Positions 5,327-8,498 of a stretch of 8,498 bases of DNA are shown here, piece after piece. Below the pieces are notes generated by a model. The model was given only the letters and a program-made list of their open reading frames with translations, did no database searches and was not told the DNA's origin. The stretch covers positions 1 through 8,498 of the forward strand of contig UROA01000085.1 in the NCBI GenBank assembly GCA_900549355.1, in the 5' to 3' direction. The translations under genes were made by a program, and so were the position numbers. This DNA is from an uncultured Collinsella sp. Its GTDB lineage: Bacteria > Actinomycetota > Coriobacteriia > Coriobacteriales > Coriobacteriaceae. Numbering within the stretch: the stretch's first letter is position 1; each line of letters starts with the position of its first letter.

Positions 5327-6100
5327 ATGGGCAACTTGAACAATGGAGCGCTCGAGCGCAACGACTCACGTCGCGTGGCACTGGTCACGGGCGGCTCGCG
5401 GGGTATCGGCCGCTCCTGCGCTATCGGTCTGGCGGAGGATGGCTACGATATCGCCGTCGTCTATGCCGGCAGCGTCGATGCGGCGCGCGAGACGTGCGAC
5501 GCCTGCGAGGCGGCTGGCGCCACGGCGCGCTCATATCAATGTGACGTGGCCGACCCCGCTGCCGTCAACGCGTGCGTGGAAGCGGTCCTCAACGACTTTG
5601 GCTCCATTTGGGCGCTCGTCAACAACGCTGGCATCACCCGCGATGGCCTGCTCATGCGCATGGGCGATGACGCCTTCGATCGCGTGCTCGATGTCAATCT
5701 TAAAGGAACGTTTAACACGACGCGCGCGCTCACCAAGACCTTTATGCGCCAGCGCGGCGGCTGCGTCGTCAACATGAGCTCGGTTGTGGGCCTGATGGGC
5801 AATGCCGGGCAGGCCAACTACGCTGCCTCCAAGGCGGGCGTGATCGGCCTGACCAAGGCGGTGGCGCGCGAGCTTGCGCCCCGCGGTGTACGAGTGAACG
5901 CGGTCGCACCCGGGTTTGTCGAGACCGATATGACGGCAAAGCTATCGGATAAGGTGCGTGCGGCGTGCGAGGAGCAGATTCCCCTGAGGCGCATGGCGCG
6001 TCCCGAGGAAGTGGCCGGCGTGGTGCGCTTTTTAGTGAGCGATGCGGCTGCCTACATTACGGGCGAAGTCATACGCGTCGACGGCGGAATGGCGATGTAG
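5327..6100 (+). CDS. fabG: 3-oxoacyl-ACP reductase
   Basis: A 257-aa short-chain dehydrogenase/reductase that uses NADPH to reduce 3-oxoacyl-ACP to 3-hydroxyacyl-ACP. The Rossmann cofactor motif TGGSRGIG spans 21-28, NNAG is at 99-102, and Asn124 lies in DVNLKG. The catalytic Ser152-Tyr165-Lys169 set lies in SSVVGLMGNAGQANYAASK, a segment very close to known FabG proteins. The tail VIRVDGGMAM is the usual C-terminal family signature. About 12 residues precede the conserved core (VALVTGG), slightly more than in E. coli FabG. The start at ATG 5327 is nevertheless supported by AAAGG (5316-5320), 6 bases upstream. It follows fabD after 30 bases. Assignment as FabG rather than another SDR rests on the serine-tyrosine segment and on position in the operon. 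Confidence 0.95.
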   Translation: MGNLNNGALERNDSRRVALVTGGSRGIGRSCAIGLAEDGYDIAVVYAGSVDAARETCDACEAAGATARSYQCDVADPAAVNACVEAVLNDFGSIWALVNNAGITRDGLLMRMGDDAFDRVLDVNLKGTFNTTRALTKTFMRQRGGCVVNMSSVVGLMGNAGQANYAASKAGVIGLTKAVARELAPRGVRVNAVAPGFVETDMTAKLSDKVRAACEEQIPLRRMARPEEVAGVVRFLVSDAAAYITGEVIRVDGGMAM

Positions 6101-6103
6101 AAA

Positions 6104-6125
6104 CCAGGGCCGAAGAACGGCTTGG
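6104..6125 (+). other. Possible hairpin in the fabG-fabF gap
   Basis: GGGCCG (6107-6112) can pair with CGGCTT (6118-6123) around the loop AAGAA, using four G-C/C-G pairs and two G-U pairs, with CC (6104-6105) and GG (6124-6125) extending it past a bulged A. No T-run follows, so it is not a terminator. It lies just before the fabF ribosome binding site GAGGAG (6128-6133) and might tune translation or RNA stability. Support is weak. Confidence 0.25.
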
Positions 6126-6139
6126 ATGAGGAGACCATG

Positions 6140-7387
6140 ATGGAACAGAGAGTTGCAATCACCGGCATAGGTGCCGTATCGCCGCTCGGCAACACCGCGC
6201 TTGCCACCTGGGCGGCAATGTGCGCTGGCACGTGCGGCATCGGCCCGATTACGCACTTCGATACCGATGCGTTTGCCGTCAAGGTAGCGGCCGAGGTCAA
6301 GGGCTTTGACGGCAACGAGTACTTTGGTAAGCGTGATGCAAAGCATCTGGACCCCTGCGTTCAGTTTGCGATGGCGGCTTCGGACGAGGCCATGCGCGAT
6401 GCGGGCTTTGATGTCGAAGGCGCCATCGATCGAGAGCGCCTGGGCGTCTACGTGGGCTCGGGCGTGGGCGGCATGACGACGCTCGTCGACAACGTCCATA
6501 CGATTGCCGAACGTGGGCCCCGCCGCGCATCGCCCTATATGATCGCGATGATGATCCCCAACATGGCATCGGGCAATATCGCAATCCGCCACAAGGCAAA
6601 GGGCCCGACCCTGCCCGTGGTGACCGCGTGCGCAACCTCGGCCCATGCGGTGGGCGAGGCGTTCCGCGCCATCAAGCACGGCTATGCCGACGCGATCCTC
6701 GCGGGCGGCGCCGAGGCTGCAATTATCCCCGATGCCGTTGCGGGCTTTACGTCCTGCCGCGCATTGACCACCAACCCCGATCCCGCGACGGCCTGCCGTC
6801 CGTTCGATGCAGACCGCGACGGCTTTGTGATGGGCGAGGGCGCCTGCGTGCTCGTGCTCGAGAGCATGGAACATGCGCAGGCGCGCGGTGCGCACATTTA
6901 TGCCGAGGTCGTGGGCTACGGCAACACCGATGATGCCTATCACATCACGAGCCCTGATCCCGAGGCTGCCGGCATTGCCCGCGCGATATCGCTGGCGGTG
7001 ACCGAGGGCGACGTCAAGCCTTCCGAGGGTCTCTACATCAATGCCCACGGCACATCTACCAAGCTCAACGATTCGTCCGAGACGGCGGGCATTAAGCGTG
7101 CGCTCGGCGAGGACGCGGCGCGCGCCGCGCACGTCTCGTCGACTAAGTCGATGACCGGCCACATGATCGGTGCCACGGGCGCCATCGAGGTCATGGCCTG
7201 CGCCATGGCGCTCGAGCAGGGCGTGGTGCCGCCGACCATTAACTACCACACGCCCGATCCCGCCTGCGATCTTGACTACACGCCCAATCGCGCGGTTCGC
7301 GCCGACCTTACCTGGGCGCTTTCGACCAACCTGGGCTTTGGCGGACACAACGCCGCCATCGCGCTGCGTAGATATACGAGGAGCTAG
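6140..7387 (+). CDS. fabF: 3-oxoacyl-ACP synthase II (KAS II)
   Basis: A 415-aa elongating beta-ketoacyl-ACP synthase, which condenses acyl-ACP with malonyl-ACP to lengthen the chain by two carbons. The Cys-His-His triad is complete: Cys164 in VTACATSAHA, His303 in NAHGTSTKLND and His341 in SMTGHMIGATGA, matching E. coli FabF 163/303/340 closely. The N-terminus RVAITGIGAVSPLG and the C-terminal STNLGFGGHNAAIAL are standard; FDADRDGFVMGEGA (222-235) is also conserved. Two adjacent ATGs (6137 and 6140) and a TTG (6122) are in frame. ATG 6140 is preferred because it lies 6 bases after GAGGAG, against 3 for ATG 6137, and gives the usual family N-terminus. The call is KAS II rather than KAS I (FabB) because of the His-His triad context, the operon position, and the absence of FabA in view. 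Its stop is 3 bases before accB. Confidence 0.95.
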   Translation: MEQRVAITGIGAVSPLGNTALATWAAMCAGTCGIGPITHFDTDAFAVKVAAEVKGFDGNEYFGKRDAKHLDPCVQFAMAASDEAMRDAGFDVEGAIDRERLGVYVGSGVGGMTTLVDNVHTIAERGPRRASPYMIAMMIPNMASGNIAIRHKAKGPTLPVVTACATSAHAVGEAFRAIKHGYADAILAGGAEAAIIPDAVAGFTSCRALTTNPDPATACRPFDADRDGFVMGEGACVLVLESMEHAQARGAHIYAEVVGYGNTDDAYHITSPDPEAAGIARAISLAVTEGDVKPSEGLYINAHGTSTKLNDSSETAGIKRALGEDAARAAHVSSTKSMTGHMIGATGAIEVMACAMALEQGVVPPTINYHTPDPACDLDYTPNRAVRADLTWALSTNLGFGGHNAAIALRRYTRS

Positions 7388-7390
7388 AGC

Positions 7391-7864
7391 ATGGATTCCA
7401 AAAGACTTGCCGAGATAGCCGATGTTATGGAGGACCGCGGCCTCACGCGCGTGCGCGTTGAAGAGCCCGATGGCACCGCGGTCGAACTCGAGCGCGCGAG
7501 CGCCGCACAGCCGGTTGCCGTGCCCATGCCCATGCCGAGCGCTATGGCCGCTCCAGTTGCAGCTCCCACAGTCGCGCCTGCCGCACCGGAGCCCGCCGCG
7601 CAGACACCTGCCGCCGCACCGGAGCCCAAGGGCACCGAGGTGACCGCTCCCATGGTCGGCGTTTTCTATGCTGCCCCGGCGCCGGGCGACGAACCGTTTG
7701 TGCACGTGGGCTCCAAGGTCAAGGCCGGTGAGACCCTCTGCATCATCGAGGCCATGAAGGTTCTCAACGAGGTGACGGCCGAGGCAGACGGCGAGGTGCT
7801 CGAGATCTGCGTGGCCGACGGCGATCTCGTGGAGTTTGGCAGCTGCCTCATGAGGATCGGATAG
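7391..7864 (+). CDS. accB: Biotin carboxyl carrier protein of acetyl-CoA carboxylase
   Basis: A 157-aa BCCP. Its biotin swings between biotin carboxylase (AccC) and the carboxyltransferase during malonyl-CoA formation. Three parts are visible: an N-terminal segment (1-36, with LTRVRVEEPDGTAVELER, typical of AccB), a flexible Pro/Ala hinge (about 37-79), and a biotinyl/lipoyl domain (82-157). The biotin site is Lys123 in IIEAMKVLNE; the usual EAMK signature is intact. The domain start TAPMVGVFYAAPAPGDEPFV is characteristic of AccB and includes the residues before its thumb loop. GAGGAG (7378-7383), overlapping the fabF stop, provides the ribosome binding site 7 bases before ATG 7391. The likely modifying enzyme is the BirA encoded divergently upstream. 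fabZ starts within 10 bases of its end. Confidence 0.96.
   Translation: MDSKRLAEIADVMEDRGLTRVRVEEPDGTAVELERASAAQPVAVPMPMPSAMAAPVAAPTVAPAAPEPAAQTPAAAPEPKGTEVTAPMVGVFYAAPAPGDEPFVHVGSKVKAGETLCIIEAMKVLNEVTAEADGEVLEICVADGDLVEFGSCLMRIG
7580..7627 (+). repeat. 15-base direct repeat in the accB hinge
   Basis: GCCGCACCGGAGCCC occurs at 7580-7594 and again at 7613-7627, 33 bases (11 codons) apart and in the same frame, each encoding AAPEP. It lies in the low-complexity Pro/Ala linker and probably reflects duplication or slippage that changes linker length without harming function. Confidence 0.7.
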
Positions 7865-7873
7865 GTGATATCC

Positions 7874-8296
7874 ATGAACAAAGAAGAGCTTAAAGAACTG
7901 TTGCCGCATCGCGAACCGATGCTTTTGCTCGACGAGGCCGAGCTGGTGGGCGACGAGGCCCACGGCAAGATCACGATTACGGGCGACGAATACTTTTTGC
8001 AGGGGCATTTTCCGGGAAACCCGGTGGTCCCCGGCGTGATCCAGTGCGAGATGCTCGCCCAAAACTGCTGCGTGCTGCTGATGGGCGATGAGGAGGCGCG
8101 CGGCGCGACGCCGTTCTACACCAGTCTGGACAAGGTGCGCTTTAAGCGTCCGGTGCGCCCGGGCGACACGGTTGATCTGGTGTGCTCAATCACGCGTGCG
8201 CGCGGGCCGTTCCGCTTTGCGACGGGTACTGCGAGCGTCAACGGTGAGGTTTGCTGCCGCGCCGATATGTCTTTTGCACTCATGCACGAAAGTTAA
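7874..8296 (+). CDS. fabZ: 3-hydroxyacyl-ACP dehydratase
   Basis: A 140-aa hot-dog-fold dehydratase that removes water from 3-hydroxyacyl-ACP to give trans-2-enoyl-ACP, the substrate of FabK. Family marks are LPHREPMLLLDEA (10-22), the catalytic His45 in GHFPGNPVVPGV, and Glu59 in QCEMLAQ; KVRFKRPVRPGD (87-98) is the conserved central strand. The length fits FabZ (about 140-150) rather than FabA (about 170). ATG 7874 is preferred: AGGTGAT (7863-7869) matches the anti-Shine-Dalgarno and lies at a suitable distance, and the protein then begins MNKEELKELLPHR like its relatives. A GTG at 7865, directly after the accB stop, would add three residues and cannot be excluded. Its place between accB and accC is the same as in streptococcal fab clusters. 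Confidence 0.95.
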   Translation: MNKEELKELLPHREPMLLLDEAELVGDEAHGKITITGDEYFLQGHFPGNPVVPGVIQCEMLAQNCCVLLMGDEEARGATPFYTSLDKVRFKRPVRPGDTVDLVCSITRARGPFRFATGTASVNGEVCCRADMSFALMHES

Positions 8297-8306
8297 GGCA
8301 GGCTTC

Positions 8307-8498
8307 ATGTTCGACAAAGTGCTCATCGCCAACCGCGGCGAAGTCGCGGTCCGTGTTATCCGCGCGTGCCGCGATATGGGCATCAAGACCGTCGCCGTTT
8401 ATTCCACGGCCGATGCGGACGCGCTGCACGTGCAGCTTGCCGACGAGGCGTATTGCATCGGCGGGCCGCGCCTCGCCGCGCGCGACCCGGGGCTTTTG
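8307..8498 (+). CDS. accC: Biotin carboxylase subunit of acetyl-CoA carboxylase, 5' part
   Basis: Partial: 64 N-terminal residues of a protein normally near 450, running off the window end. AccC uses ATP and bicarbonate to carboxylate the biotin on AccB. The start FDKVLIANRGEVAVRVIRACRD is the classic N-terminal subdomain of biotin carboxylases, followed by GIKTVAVYSTADADALHV and ADEAYCIG, which align without gaps to E. coli AccC. ATG 8307 follows AAGGCAGG (8295-8302) and begins 10 bases after the fabZ stop. In the last seven codons (8478-8498) the translation reads ARDPGLL, where the family has a nearly invariant SYLN. No alternative frame restores it. This may be an edge or assembly artefact, or a real change. 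The ATP-grasp domain is not in view. Confidence 0.92.
   Translation, partial: MFDKVLIANRGEVAVRVIRACRDMGIKTVAVYSTADADALHVQLADEAYCIGGPRLAARDPGLL

Noticed and set aside
6032..8062. A 676-codon open frame on the minus strand opposite fabF, accB and fabZ
   Set aside because: It lies antisense to three well-supported genes with intact motifs, its translation is rich in His, Arg, Gly and Ala without a recognisable domain, and long antisense frames are expected in GC-rich coding DNA.
1..8498. Mobile element, CRISPR array, tRNA or rRNA gene
   Set aside because: No transposase or integrase, no regularly spaced repeats, no terminal inverted repeats and no recognisable RNA gene were seen; nearly all of the window is assigned to conserved housekeeping genes.

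Overview
This window looks like chromosome from a high-GC anaerobic Actinomycetota. A Collinsella-like member of the Coriobacteriia is my best guess. The reasons are the GC-rich codon use, an actinobacterial-looking S10 protein (start MATQKIRIRLKGYDHEVVD) and EF-G, and a type II fatty-acid cluster whose gene order I know mainly from Firmicutes. The genus is inferred from the protein sequences and layout, not proven.

Left part (1-1181): the 3' end of fusA (EF-G, end of domain III through domain V), a 60-base gap with a small hairpin, then rpsJ (ribosomal protein S10) starting at TTG, then a strong intrinsic terminator. There is no tuf between fusA and rpsJ and no rplC after rpsJ. The usual join between the str and S10 operons is therefore cut short here.

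Middle (1235-2187): a birA gene on the minus strand encodes a biotin-protein ligase without a DNA-binding domain. It is divergent from a long plus-strand operon. The 176-base AT-richer gap between them holds two copies of a compact inverted repeat, TGTTAAC-N2-GTTAACA, each with one mismatch, 48 bases apart and just upstream of fabH. They look like operators for an unidentified regulator. Two more inverted repeats with 8-base spacers lie on the birA side.

Right part (2188-8498): a tightly packed operon fabH-acpP-fabK-fabD-fabG-fabF-accB-fabZ-accC (cut by the window end). It encodes nearly a complete dissociated fatty-acid synthase plus the biotin carrier and biotin carboxylase parts of acetyl-CoA carboxylase. 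AccC carboxylates the biotin on AccB; the carboxyltransferase AccA/AccD, not in view, would then make malonyl-CoA. FabD moves malonyl to AcpP, FabH starts the chain, FabF extends it, and FabG, FabZ and FabK carry out reduction, dehydration and reduction. The divergent BirA attaches biotin to AccB, so the locus is functionally coherent. Catalytic residues are intact in every complete enzyme.

Nothing in the window looks like a mobile element, CRISPR array, tRNA/rRNA gene or novel multi-gene system. The best leads are the paired operator-like repeats, the early end of the ribosomal-protein operon after rpsJ, and a loss of family similarity in the last ~21 bases of accC.
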